A model generated the notes under the pieces. That model did not search any database. It saw only the letters and a list, made by a program, of their open reading frames with translations, and had not been told where the DNA came from. Positions 26,344 through 35,500 of a DNA stretch of 64,000 bases are shown here, piece after piece. The first letter of the stretch is position 1. Each line of letters opens with the position of its first letter. The stretch spans positions 1 through 64,000 of the forward strand of contig CALEFT010000009.1 of assembly GCA_937876985.1 (NCBI GenBank), given 5' to 3'. This DNA is from an uncultured Clostridia bacterium (GTDB lineage Bacteria; Bacillota; Clostridia; Saccharofermentanales; Saccharofermentanaceae). Made by a program: the position numbers and the translations under genes.

Positions 26344-27657
26344 ATGAAAACATTTAAGAAGTTAATGGCTATTGCTATTTCTGCTGCAATGATGATTTCA
26401 TTGGTTGCTTGTGATAAGTCAGCTGAGGAGATTGTTTCTGTAGCAGATGATTACGCTTCAGCTCTTGTTGAACTTGATGCTGAGACAATCGAAGAAATGT
26501 CTACTGAGGTGGATGAGGACGCACTTGCTGGTCTTGGTTTCATCGCAGAAATGTCAGATGCTGTTGTTGATGCAGCAATTGATACAATTTCTTACGAAGT
26601 TGATGCTGAGTCTTCTGAGGCATCTGCTAAGGATGAGGAAGGATCTGTTGATGTAACATTTACATACGTTGATCTTGAGGCTCTTTCAGAGGACGAGGAA
26701 GCAATTGAGAGCGAAGAGGCTTTTGTTGATGCTATTGCTGATGCAGAGACAAAGTCTATTACTGTAACATTTGATTTTGAACTTGATGGTGAGGATTGGT
26801 TGATTGCTAATTCTGATGACATCATTTCTGAAGTATTTGATGACATTATGTCATTTGAGATTATCTTCATAGCTCCACTAGCAGAAATGATTGATTACGC
26901 TACATGGTTTGATACAACTAATGGTTACTTTGTTGATGTATATGAGTTCACTAACCCATATAGCATCGAGGCTGACCTTGTATTGAATGAGGCTGGCGTA
27001 GCTGCAATGGATAGCATCTATGTTGATTACATTGTTTACCAGAATGGTACAGCTATTTATGAGTCAAGCTCATATCCAGTGCAGTACACAGATGGTACAT
27101 TCGTAGAGATGCCTCTCGAAGCATTTTATGATCCTAACTCCGATGGATTGTATGTATCAGCTGGTACATATTATGTAGAAGTATATGTTGATGATGAGCT
27201 TATTATCACAACTCCAACTTGTACAGTAACAAACGTAGAAGATACTCCTGTTACAGACGCTCCTTCTGTTGATCCTGTTGCACCAAGCATTGAGCCAACA
27301 ACAGATGGTATTTCACCATATGCTGCAATGATTGAAGAAGTAATGTGGTATTACAATGACTCTACAACACTTGAGCTTGACATGATTCCATATTCTGAGT
27401 ATCAGGACTATGATTGTGTATTTACATATACATATATGGTATTCGATTCTGCTAACCTCGAAGAGCCAATCTATGTTCACGACGAATTCTACTCAGATTC
27501 TGGTTACTTCCTTGAGAACTATTTCCATGCAGAAGATATCGGACTTTCTGAGTTTGATCCTAACGTAGTTTACATGATGGTAGTAATTGACGAGGCTGGT
27601 AATGTAGTTGCAGTTGGAACAAGTGATTACGCTGAGGGTGAATCAATCCCACAATAA
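26344..27657 (+). CDS. Acidic modular lipoprotein, paralogue 4
   Basis: This 437-residue lipoprotein has lipobox LVAC (Cys 22). Its N-terminal NTF2-like domain (about 28-185) aligns by eye almost throughout with paralogue 3 (VADDYASALVELD, GSVDVTFTYVDLEALSEDEEAI, FVDAIADAE, EDWLIANSDDIISEV). One middle beta module (about 190-300) begins ATWFDTTNGYF. A Pro/Thr/Val/Asp linker and a diverged C module follow (LELDMIPYSEYQDY, SDSGYFLENYFHAEDIGL). TAGGAGGAAAAGAT precedes ATG 26344; the TTG-type extension to 26326 covers the ribosome binding site. A terminator follows. Function unknown. Confidence 0.8.
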   Translation: MKTFKKLMAIAISAAMMISLVACDKSAEEIVSVADDYASALVELDAETIEEMSTEVDEDALAGLGFIAEMSDAVVDAAIDTISYEVDAESSEASAKDEEGSVDVTFTYVDLEALSEDEEAIESEEAFVDAIADAETKSITVTFDFELDGEDWLIANSDDIISEVFDDIMSFEIIFIAPLAEMIDYATWFDTTNGYFVDVYEFTNPYSIEADLVLNEAGVAAMDSIYVDYIVYQNGTAIYESSSYPVQYTDGTFVEMPLEAFYDPNSDGLYVSAGTYYVEVYVDDELIITTPTCTVTNVEDTPVTDAPSVDPVAPSIEPTTDGISPYAAMIEEVMWYYNDSTTLELDMIPYSEYQDYDCVFTYTYMVFDSANLEEPIYVHDEFYSDSGYFLENYFHAEDIGLSEFDPNVVYMMVVIDEAGNVVAVGTSDYAEGESIPQ

Positions 27658-27690
27658 GTAATAAAACTAGCATTTATTGATTAGTGTTTT

Positions 27691-27727
27691 ACGGTCCTGA
27701 TGTAATTTTGACATCGGGACCGTTTTT
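27691..27727 (+). terminator. Terminator after lipoprotein paralogue 4
   Basis: ACGGTCCTGATGT and ACATCGGGACCGT form a 13-position stem followed by TTTTTATT. Confidence 0.9.
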
Positions 27728-27770
27728 ATTGTAAATATGATTGTTGTGTGTCATAATTTTCATAGAAAAG

Positions 27771-27787
27771 TATGATGCAGTTTTGAT
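27771..27787 (+). promoter_or_regulatory. 17-bp shared upstream element (copy 2)
   Basis: TATGATGCAGTTTTGAT is identical to 23296-23312. It lies between the terminator at 27691-27727 and the next lipoprotein gene. Confidence 0.5.
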
Positions 27788-27828
27788 GTTGTTTATATGT
27801 ATTATTGTTTTGGAATAAGGAGGATAGT

Positions 27829-28959
27829 ATGAGAAATAGATTACTCATAAGAATGCTCTCAATGTCATTAGTTATTATTACTTTATGTATTCTAATTTCT
27901 TCATGTAAGCCTAAGATTGATACAGAAGAAATTATGGATGCTACACGTGATTATGTTAATGATATAGAATCCTTGAGAGCAAGAATTACTACTTCGATGG
28001 AGCTCGGAGTAAATGGATTTGAAGATTGCGTATTCGACTTAGATGGAGAGCTTTTATATGCTGCTAATCTAATAAATGGGACTAGCTACGTATCTTTGGA
28101 ATTGGAATTGCCACAAATATTAGATGATCCTCTTACGATTAGTAATCGAATTTGTCTAGTCGGAGAAGAGTTGACAAATTATGTAGATTTACCATTTGTT
28201 GGTTGGATTGATATTCCGTTTACTGCAGATGATTTGCTTGGAGAAGCTAACAAGGGTGGTTTTGATTCTATTGTCAAAAATATTCTTTGTTTTGCAATTG
28301 ATTCGGTTTCTTCATCTGAAGTTACAAATGAAGAATATGAAGGAGAAGATTATTATATTCTTCGTTGCCACGTAGATGGTGAACAATTCTCTAATAAGGT
28401 TAATACATATTTTGCTTCTAGTCTTACTTGTGGAGATTTTGATTTACTCTTCTATCTAGATGAGAAAAATCAAGAAATTGCTTTGGTAAGAGCTGAGCTT
28501 GGAGATGCGCTTAAGACTGATAATGGAGAAGGTACTTGGTTTGTTGATGACTTGGAGTTTACTATAGAAATCACTGATATCAACGAGGTTGAAGAGGTTA
28601 GAGTTACAACTGAAATGATGCATGATTATGCTAGAAGACATGAATTTGTTGAGGACACGAGAGAATATTTTGATTATTTATCAGGTAATATTCAGGAGAT
28701 GATTACATATGCTATGGCTAATCCTGAAGTATTTGAGTTTGATATGGGCGAGTTTGAGCTTTTCGAGCAAGAGGAGCCTCAAATGATACCTAATGAATTT
28801 TATTATGAGGGTGAATTCAACAATTCAGAGGATGATTTGTTCGGGAACGGTGATTATTTTGGAGAATTTGATGAATATGTTGATTACGAACAGTTTTTTA
28901 CTGATATAATGGACGAGTATTTGCAGGATTATAATGCTGCAGTAGAACAATATGGCTAA
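27829..28959 (+). CDS. Lipoprotein with LolA/LppX-like fold pattern
   Basis: This 376-residue lipoprotein has a signal ending in LISSC (Cys near 25). It differs from the modular family. After a short helix (DATRDYVNDIESL), the pattern of long amphipathic strands (FDLDGELLYAANLINGTSYVSLELELP, then VEEVRVTTEM) recalls LolA/LppX or DUF6612-type lipoproteins that bind hydrophobic ligands; this is a weak, by-eye resemblance. The last 90 residues are very acidic and rich in Phe/Tyr/Asn. AAGGAGGATAGT precedes ATG 27829. The next lipoprotein starts 14 bp later, so they form an operon. Confidence 0.7.
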   Translation: MRNRLLIRMLSMSLVIITLCILISSCKPKIDTEEIMDATRDYVNDIESLRARITTSMELGVNGFEDCVFDLDGELLYAANLINGTSYVSLELELPQILDDPLTISNRICLVGEELTNYVDLPFVGWIDIPFTADDLLGEANKGGFDSIVKNILCFAIDSVSSSEVTNEEYEGEDYYILRCHVDGEQFSNKVNTYFASSLTCGDFDLLFYLDEKNQEIALVRAELGDALKTDNGEGTWFVDDLEFTIEITDINEVEEVRVTTEMMHDYARRHEFVEDTREYFDYLSGNIQEMITYAMANPEVFEFDMGEFELFEQEEPQMIPNEFYYEGEFNNSEDDLFGNGDYFGEFDEYVDYEQFFTDIMDEYLQDYNAAVEQYG

Positions 28960-28973
28960 TAGGGAGTTACAAA

Positions 28974-29855
28974 ATGAATAGTAAGATTTACAAGAAGATT
29001 ATTTCTGGTGCACTTCTAGTAAGCATGGCTTTCTCGCTTTGCGGATGTGATTTGCTTAAGATGTTCGATGAGAATAAGATTAATAATGTTGTTGAAGATT
29101 TTTTTGCTAGTGTTATGAAGGGTGAGATTGAGGCCTTCCAGAGTAATAGTAAGACGGAATTTGATATTATTACATTAGATGATGAACAGGCTGAATTTTT
29201 TGCGCTTGGTATGGAAGAGTTTGAATATGAAATTGCTTCTGTAAATGTTGCAGATAGTCGTAAGAAGGCTACAGTTAAGATTGAGCTTCATTATTTGGAT
29301 GTAGCTGATGATTTGGAAGCAACGCCTTACGGTACTGTTGATGAGTACGAGGAATTGTTCGATGATTGTAAGAACAAGAAGAAGACTGTTAAGCTTACGA
29401 TGAAGAAGACTGACGATGGTTGGATGTTCGAGGATCTCGAGACACTTTATGAGATGCTTGTTTTGCCATATGGTGCTATTGTTCTTGTTGACGAGGATGG
29501 TAATCCAGTAAACCCATCTGCTGCTTTCTATAGAGCATTCATGATTGATAGTGTTTGGTATGATGCCGTTTATGGTAATCCTGCTACTTCCGATAGCGTA
29601 AATTCCACAGTAGCTCTTCAGCATGTGTTCTATTTTACAAAGCCTTTTGATGTAGAGTTTACTTTTGAACTCGTAGATGATGACGATGAGGTAGTATTCG
29701 AGGATACTGTAGTTTTGGAGTTCGATAATACTGCTGTTTGTGATGTTGATGCTTCTGAGATTGATGAGAGTGAGATACCAGATGGCGAATATAGAATAAT
29801 TCTCTATTTTGATGACGAAGTAGTTTATGAGTCTAGCGAGTTCGAGGTAGGCTAA
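28974..29855 (+). CDS. Lipoprotein with NTF2-like N domain, paralogue-like 6
   Basis: This 293-residue lipoprotein has lipobox LCGC (Cys 24). The N-terminal part is a DUF4878/DUF5105-like domain: VVEDFFASVMKGEIEAFQSNS, a central KATVKIELHYLDV strand, and DDGWMFEDLETLYEML. A C-terminal beta module (about 185-293) ends IPDGEYRIILYFDDEVVYESSEFEV. That is the same general plan as the modular lipoproteins upstream, but with more lysine and less similarity. GGGAGTTACAAA precedes ATG 28974. It is in an operon with the LolA-like lipoprotein upstream; the methyltransferase ATG begins 2 bp after its stop, suggesting read-through. Confidence 0.75.
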   Translation: MNSKIYKKIISGALLVSMAFSLCGCDLLKMFDENKINNVVEDFFASVMKGEIEAFQSNSKTEFDIITLDDEQAEFFALGMEEFEYEIASVNVADSRKKATVKIELHYLDVADDLEATPYGTVDEYEELFDDCKNKKKTVKLTMKKTDDGWMFEDLETLYEMLVLPYGAIVLVDEDGNPVNPSAAFYRAFMIDSVWYDAVYGNPATSDSVNSTVALQHVFYFTKPFDVEFTFELVDDDDEVVFEDTVVLEFDNTAVCDVDASEIDESEIPDGEYRIILYFDDEVVYESSEFEVG

Positions 29856-29857
29856 TA

Positions 29858-30754
29858 ATGTTTGTTGCTGACAAGTGGACAGATTATGAGGTTATTTCTG
29901 CAGGCGCTGGTGATAAATACGAGCGTTGGGGAGACATATTTCTTGTAAGACCTGATCCGCAGGCAGTGTGGCCAAGACTTGATTCTTGGGAGAAGCCTCA
30001 TGCTAAGTACAACAGAAGCCAAACTGGTGGTGGTTCTTGGTCTAGATTTAAGCCAATGCCACAGTCTTGGAAGATTAAATACAATTCTCTTGGTAAGGAA
30101 TTGACTTTTGTTATCGAGCCAACGAGTTTTAAGCATACAGGTTTGTTCCCGGAACAAGCAGCGAACTGGGATTTCTGCGGAAATTTGATTTCTAATGCTA
30201 AGGCCAAGGGTAAGAAGGATATTAGAATCCTTAATTTGTTTGCTTATACAGGTGGTGCAACGATTGCAGCTGCTTGTCATGGTGCAGATGAGGTTGTGCA
30301 TGTTGACGCTTCTAAGGGCATGATTCTTAAGGCGAAGCAAAATGTTCAAGAATCTGGACTATCTGATAAATACATTAGATTTATCGCAGAAGATTGTCAG
30401 CGTTTTGTAGAAAGAGAGATTCGTCGTGGTCGTAAATATGATGGAATCATTATGGACCCACCAGCATATGGACGCGGACCATCGGGTGAACTTTGGAAAC
30501 TAGAAGACGCACTTTATGATTTTACAGCAGCGTGCGAGCAGCTTTTGTCTGATGATCCGCTGTTTTTTATAATTAGTTCTTATACAGTAGGAATTACAGC
30601 GCAAGCTTCTGGTGATGTACTAAAGCTAGCTCTTGGAGACAAGCACGGAGGCTACGTGAAGGCGGAGGAGCTTTGTCTGCCAATAAGAAAACTTGGTGTT
30701 CATTTGCCATGTGGTTCTACAGCGAGATGGTCTTCTGGTCGTTATGATTCCTAA
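29858..30754 (+). CDS. Class I SAM-dependent methyltransferase (RlmI/YccW-like, COG1092 type)
   Basis: This 298-residue methyltransferase has SAM motif I in ILNLFAYTGGATIAAACHGAD (about 125-140), acidic motif II at VVHVDASKGM, and the catalytic-site MDPPAYGRGP motif (about 202-211). It lacks the N-terminal PUA domain of E. coli RlmI, as in shorter Firmicute homologues. Target probably a cytosine in 23S rRNA, but this is inferred from family only. The next gene is an RluA-type pseudouridine synthase 12 bp downstream, consistent with an rRNA-modification pair. Confidence 0.85.
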   Translation: MFVADKWTDYEVISAGAGDKYERWGDIFLVRPDPQAVWPRLDSWEKPHAKYNRSQTGGGSWSRFKPMPQSWKIKYNSLGKELTFVIEPTSFKHTGLFPEQAANWDFCGNLISNAKAKGKKDIRILNLFAYTGGATIAAACHGADEVVHVDASKGMILKAKQNVQESGLSDKYIRFIAEDCQRFVEREIRRGRKYDGIIMDPPAYGRGPSGELWKLEDALYDFTAACEQLLSDDPLFFIISSYTVGITAQASGDVLKLALGDKHGGYVKAEELCLPIRKLGVHLPCGSTARWSSGRYDS

Positions 30755-30766
30755 TGAGAGTTCGTT

Positions 30767-31474
30767 ATGAAGCGTTTTACTTACCAAGATATTCAAATTG
30801 TTCACGAAGATAATCATATAATCGTTGCCTATAAGCCAGCTGGCGTGTTGTCGCAAGCTGATGGTAGTGACGCGCAGGATATGCTCACGCTTCTTAAGGA
30901 ATATATTAAGATTAAATACAATAAGCCAGGTAATGTGTATCTTGGCTTACTACATCGTCTTGATAGGCCTGTTGAGGGCTTGATGATTTTCGCGAAAACT
31001 TCTAAGGCCGCCTCGCGTTTGTCGGACCAAATTCGACAAGGAAAGATGGATAAGCTTTATTACGCTGTTGTTCAAGGTGCTGTTAATCCAAGTGAAGGTA
31101 GGCTTGTCCATGAACTAGTAAAGGATAAGAAAACCAATATCACCAAGGCCTTCTTGCCTAACAAGGTCCCTTCAAATCTTAAGAGCATGGCCAAGAATGC
31201 TAGCCTTAAGTATAAGGTTATAAAGACAAATGCGACTAACACGATTTCTCTAATTGAAGTCGAGCTTGAGACGGGTAGGTCACATCAGATTAGGACGCAG
31301 TTTGCAGCGATTGGGCATCCGCTTTTAGGTGATGCGAAGTACGGTAATCCCAACAGCGGCTATCGCGGCGACATATGTCTGGAGTCACACAAAATTGGCA
31401 TTATACATCCTGTTTCTGGGGAGAGGATGCTTTTCGAGGTAGGAGTTGCGCCTAGATTTGAGAAGCTTTTTTAA
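30767..31474 (+). CDS. RluA/RluD family pseudouridine synthase
   Basis: This 235-residue enzyme has the catalytic motif LHRLDRPVEGLMIFAKTSKAA (about 64-84, Asp in HRLDRP), an upstream VAYKPAGVLSQ segment, and ELETGRSHQIRTQFAAIGHPLLGDAKYG near 165-192. It has no S4 domain, so it belongs to the shorter RluA-like clade. The RNA target is not predictable. Only a weak GAGAG ribosome binding site precedes ATG 30767, consistent with coupling to the upstream methyltransferase. Confidence 0.92.
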   Translation: MKRFTYQDIQIVHEDNHIIVAYKPAGVLSQADGSDAQDMLTLLKEYIKIKYNKPGNVYLGLLHRLDRPVEGLMIFAKTSKAASRLSDQIRQGKMDKLYYAVVQGAVNPSEGRLVHELVKDKKTNITKAFLPNKVPSNLKSMAKNASLKYKVIKTNATNTISLIEVELETGRSHQIRTQFAAIGHPLLGDAKYGNPNSGYRGDICLESHKIGIIHPVSGERMLFEVGVAPRFEKLF

Positions 31475-31486
31475 GTAGTAGCTTTT

Positions 31487-31502
31487 CCCCTCTCGAAAAG
31501 CA
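31487..31502 (-). repeat. Dispersed 16-bp repeat TGCTTTTCGAGAGGGG (copy 2, inverted)
   Basis: The reverse complement is identical over 16 bp to 21815-21830 and 53822-53837. It lies 13 bp after the RluA-type gene stop. A GCTTTT half at 31481-31486 gives a partial inverted repeat with it. Confidence 0.8.
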
Positions 31503-31596
31503 TTAGAAAAATGCGACAAATATGAACGCTAGTTTGCTAGAAATCTTGTATATTCATTTGTATAATAGATTCAATAAAGTTTTTACGGAGGCTAGA

Positions 31597-32187
31597 ATGG
31601 ATACTGAATTTATTATTTCTGAGCAAGAGATGGAAGCTAACAAGCAGAAGATTATTAATTTACTTATGAGTACGAATAGGCCTGGCATGGATAAGCTAAT
31701 TGGTTGGATTAATTCGACTGATTTTTTTGTGGCGCCTGCGTCTACGAAGTATCATTTGCATTGCAAGGGTGGTTTGGCGCTACATTCTCTGAATGTTTAT
31801 GAGCGACTTAAGGCGAAGAGGGATGCTGGACTAATTACAATTAAGGATGACTCGCTAATTATTACTTCGATTTTGCACGATATTTGCAAGGCTAACTTCT
31901 ATGAGATGCAGCCACGTAATCGTAAGATTGACGGTGTTTGGAAGGAAGTTCTCGAATGGGGAGTAAATGATCAGATGCCAATTGGTCATGGTGAGAAGTC
32001 ATGCTTCATTATTCAGTCTTATATGAGACTTCGTCCGGAGGAATTCGCGATGATTCGCTACCATATGGGCCGAGAGAGTCTTCAGTATGGAGATAATTTC
32101 TCTACTGCGGCGGCGCAATATTCTAATGTTGTCGCACTTCATACAGCTGATATGGAGAGTGCATATATTGTTGAGGCGAGGATGTAA
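31597..32187 (+). CDS. HD-domain hydrolase
   Basis: This 196-residue protein has metal-dependent phosphohydrolase (HD) motifs: HCKGGLALHSLNVYERL, the HD pair in IITSILHDICKANFYE (about 87-102), and a downstream AALHTADMES-type Asp. It resembles the HD proteins of clostridia with unknown nucleotide or RNA-related substrate. TTACGGAGGCTAGA precedes ATG 31597; a TATAAT at 31561-31566 is a plausible -10, which also argues against the longer start at 31522. Confidence 0.8.
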   Translation: MDTEFIISEQEMEANKQKIINLLMSTNRPGMDKLIGWINSTDFFVAPASTKYHLHCKGGLALHSLNVYERLKAKRDAGLITIKDDSLIITSILHDICKANFYEMQPRNRKIDGVWKEVLEWGVNDQMPIGHGEKSCFIIQSYMRLRPEEFAMIRYHMGRESLQYGDNFSTAAAQYSNVVALHTADMESAYIVEARM

Positions 32188-32241
32188 ATTATTTGGGTAA
32201 AAAAAAGCTGTACTTATGTGCAAAAATCTACAAAAAATATC

Positions 32242-32269
32242 TTTACGAATTTCGATTTTGCATTATAAT
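32242..32269 (+). promoter_or_regulatory. Promoter of the carB leader transcript
   Basis: TTTACG (32242-32247), a 16-bp spacer and TATAAT (32264-32269). The start would be near 32276, about 28 nt before the leader ORF start. This makes the terminator at 32422-32448 part of the carB leader. Confidence 0.55.
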
Positions 32270-32303
32270 TGTTGACAGTGATTATTTAATAAGGAGAATT
32301 ACA

Positions 32304-32423
32304 GTGAACAAGATAGGCTTAGTTAATCAAACTATGACTTCCAAGACTTCTGTTCTTGCTTCTATGGGGCATGACAAGGGTTCTTGTTTTTGTTTTGTAT
32401 TCTCAACCTCGTTTGATAAATAA
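32304..32423 (+). CDS. 39-residue leader peptide upstream of carB
   Basis: GTG 32304 is preceded by AAGGAGAATTACA and opens a 39-codon frame ending at TAA 32421-32423. The peptide ends KGSCFCFVFSTSFDK. Its 3' part is encoded by a very T-rich tract (32381-32404, 17 of 24 bases T). The stop codon abuts and partly enters the 5' arm of an intrinsic terminator. This arrangement (short ORF, U-rich pause region, stop at terminator, then a pyrimidine gene) is that of the E. coli pyrBI attenuator, where low UTP stalls RNA polymerase so the ribosome catches up and blocks the hairpin. No Arg codons are present, so arginine-type attenuation is unlikely. A free-standing functional peptide cannot be excluded. 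The frame can be extended upstream to 32193, but that would cross the promoter. Confidence 0.6.
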   Translation: MNKIGLVNQTMTSKTSVLASMGHDKGSCFCFVFSTSFDK

Positions 32424-32448
32424 GTCAGTATTTTTACTGACTTTTTTT
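32422..32448 (+). terminator. Intrinsic terminator/attenuator in the carB leader
   Basis: AAGTCAGTA and TACTGACTT form a 9-bp perfect stem around TTTT; the T-run is 32442-32448. The stop codon of the leader ORF overlaps the base of the stem, so a ribosome at the stop would disrupt it. carB begins 85 bp downstream, with no better promoter seen between. Confidence 0.85.
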
Positions 32449-32532
32449 GTATTCGGGGTTTGACTTAGATAAGTTTATCGAAGAAGATTAATCTATGAAG
32501 CAGTAAAAGAAATTGTTTGGAGGAAAGTAAAC

Positions 32533-35500
32533 ATGGGTAAAAGAGAAGACATTAAGAAGGTATTGATTATAGGTTCAGGTCCTATCATCATTGGTCAGGC
32601 TTGTGAGTTTGACTATTCTGGTACACAGGCATGTAAGGCACTTAAGCAGTTAGGCTATCAGATTGTACTTGTAAATTCCAACCCAGCTACAATCATGACA
32701 GATCCAGAGACAGCAGATATTACATATATCGAGCCACTTAATGTATCAAGACTTGAGCAGATTATCGAGAAGGAACGTCCAGATGCAATTCTTCCAAACC
32801 TTGGTGGACAGTCTGGCCTTAACCTATGTTCAGAGCTTGCTGAGGCAGGTATCCTTGACAAGTATGGTGTTAAGGTAATCGGTGTTCAGATTGACGCAAT
32901 CGAGCGTGGTGAGGACCGTATTGAATTTAAGAAGACAATGGACAAGCTCGGAATCGAGATGGCTCGTTCTGAGGTTGCATATTCTGTTGATGAGGCTCTT
33001 GCAATTGCTGATAAGCTTGGTTATCCAGTAGTTCTTCGTCCAGCATATACAATGGGCGGCGAAGGTGGTGGCCTTGTTTACAATGTAGAAGAGCTTAAGA
33101 CTGTTTGTGCTAGAGGTCTTCAGGCATCCTTGGTAGGACAGGTTCTTGTAGAAGAATCTATTCTTGGATGGGAAGAGCTTGAGCTTGAGGTTGTTCGTGA
33201 TAGCAAAGGAAACATGATTACAGTTTGCTTCATCGAGAACATTGACCCACTTGGCGTACATACAGGTGACTCATTCTGTTCTGCTCCAATGCTTACAATT
33301 TCTGAGGATTGCCAGAAGAGACTTCAGGAGCAGGCTTATAAGATTGTTAACGAGGTACAGGTAATCGGTGGTACAAACGTACAGTTTGCTCATGATCCAG
33401 TATCTGACAGAATTATCGTTATTGAGATTAACCCAAGAACATCTCGTTCTTCTGCGCTTGCTTCTAAGGCAACTGGTTTCCCAATTGCTCTTGTATCAGC
33501 AATGCTTGCATCAGGACTTACTCTTGATGAGATTCCATGTGGAGTATTTGGTACACTTGATAAGTACAAGCCACACGGTGACTATATCGTAATTAAGTAT
33601 GCTAGATGGGCATTTGAGAAGTTTAAGGATTCTAAGGATAAGCTCGGAACACAGATGCGTGCCGTTGGTGAGGTAATGAGCATCGGTAAGACATATAAGG
33701 AAGCTTTCCAGAAGGCAATTCGTTCACTTGAGATTGGACGTTATGGCCTTGGTTTTGCTAAGAACTTCAACGAATTAAGCCTAGATGAGCTCCTTGAGTT
33801 ACTTGCATATCCAACATCTGAGCGTCAGTTCATCATGTACGAGGCTCTTCGTAAGGGTGCAACAGTTGACCAGCTCCACCAGATGACAAAGATTAAGAAG
33901 TACTTTATCGAGCAGATGAAGGAAATTCTTGATGAGGAAGAAGAGCTTCTTAAGAATAAGGGTGCTGTTCCAGCTAAGGAAGCACTTGAATCTGCTAAGA
34001 AGAACGGCTTCTCTGATAAGTATCTTTCCAAGATTTTGGAAGTTTCTGAGGATGATATCCGTAACACAAGAGAGAGTTATGGAATCGTAGAAGGATGGGA
34101 GCCAGTACAGGTTAGTGGTACAAAGGATAGTGCATATTACTATTCTACATACAACGCTAAGAATATCGCACCAGCTTCTGATAAGAAGAAGGTAATGATT
34201 CTTGGCGGTGGTCCTAACAGAATCGGACAGGGTATCGAGTTTGACTACTGCTGCGTACACGCTGCATTTGCTCTTAAGGAGCTTGGCTTCGAGACAATTA
34301 TTGTAAACTGTAACCCAGAGACAGTTTCTACTGACTACGATACATCTGATAAGCTATACTTCGAGCCACTTACACTTGAGGATGTTCTTTCTATCTATAA
34401 GAAGGAGAAGCCAGTAGGTGTAATTGCACAGTTCGGTGGTCAGACACCACTTAACCTAGCAGCAGACCTTAAGAAGAATGGTGTAAACATTCTCGGTACA
34501 TCTCCTGAGATTATTGATATGGCAGAGGATCGTGACCTCTTCCGTGCAATGATGGAAAAACTTGAGATTCCAATGCCAGAAGCTGGTATGGCTGTAAATG
34601 TAGATGAGGCTCTCGAGATTGCAGAGAGAATTGGCTACCCAGTAATGGTAAGACCATCCTATGTACTTGGTGGTCGTGGAATGGAAGTAGTAAATGAGCC
34701 AGAGTCACTTAAGCACTATATGGCAGCTGCTGTTGGTGTAACACCAGATAGACCAATCCTTATCGATAGATTCTTGCGTCATGCAACAGAGTGTGAGGCA
34801 GATGCTATTGCAGACGGTAAGCATGCATATGTTCCAGCAGTAATGGAGCACATCGAGCTTGCAGGTGTTCACTCTGGTGACTCCGCTTGTATTCTCCCTT
34901 CTAAGAATATTCCGGCAGAGCAGGTTGCTCTAATCAAGGAGTACACAAGAAGAATTGCTGAGGAAATGGGCGTATGTGGTCTAATGAACATGCAGTACGC
35001 TATCGAGAATGACAAGATTTATGTTCTTGAAGCAAACCCACGTGCATCTCGTACAGTACCACTCGTTTCTAAGGTATGTAACGTAAAGATGGTTAAGCTA
35101 GCTACACAGATTATGACGAAGGAACTTACTGGAATGGAGTCTCCAATCGTTGGAATGAAGGAAGTAAAGCCAACATACTATGGTGTTAAGGAAGCTGTAT
35201 TCCCATTCAATATGTTCCAGGAGGTTGACCCAGTTCTCGGACCAGAGATGCGTTCAACTGGTGAGGTTCTTGGTCTATCTACAAATGTTGGTGAGGCATT
35301 CTTCAAGGCACAGGAAGCTACACAAAGTAAGCTCCCAACATCTGGTACAGTACTCTTCACAGTATCCAACAAGGATAAGTCAGAGGTAGTAGAGGTAGCT
35401 AAGAAGTTCGAGGAGTGCGGATTTAACATTCTTGCAACAGGTGGCACATACAACCTTCTCATTGAGAACAATGTAAAGGCAGAGCGTATAAATAAGATGC

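Noticed and set aside
29175..30349. Long minus-strand frames over the lipoprotein and methyltransferase genes
   Set aside because: They overlap well-supported plus-strand genes and have no recognisable domains.
32193..32303. Upstream extension of the carB leader ORF to a 76-residue protein
   Set aside because: The extension crosses the TATAAT promoter and lacks a ribosome binding site; GTG 32304 has AAGGAG at the right distance.
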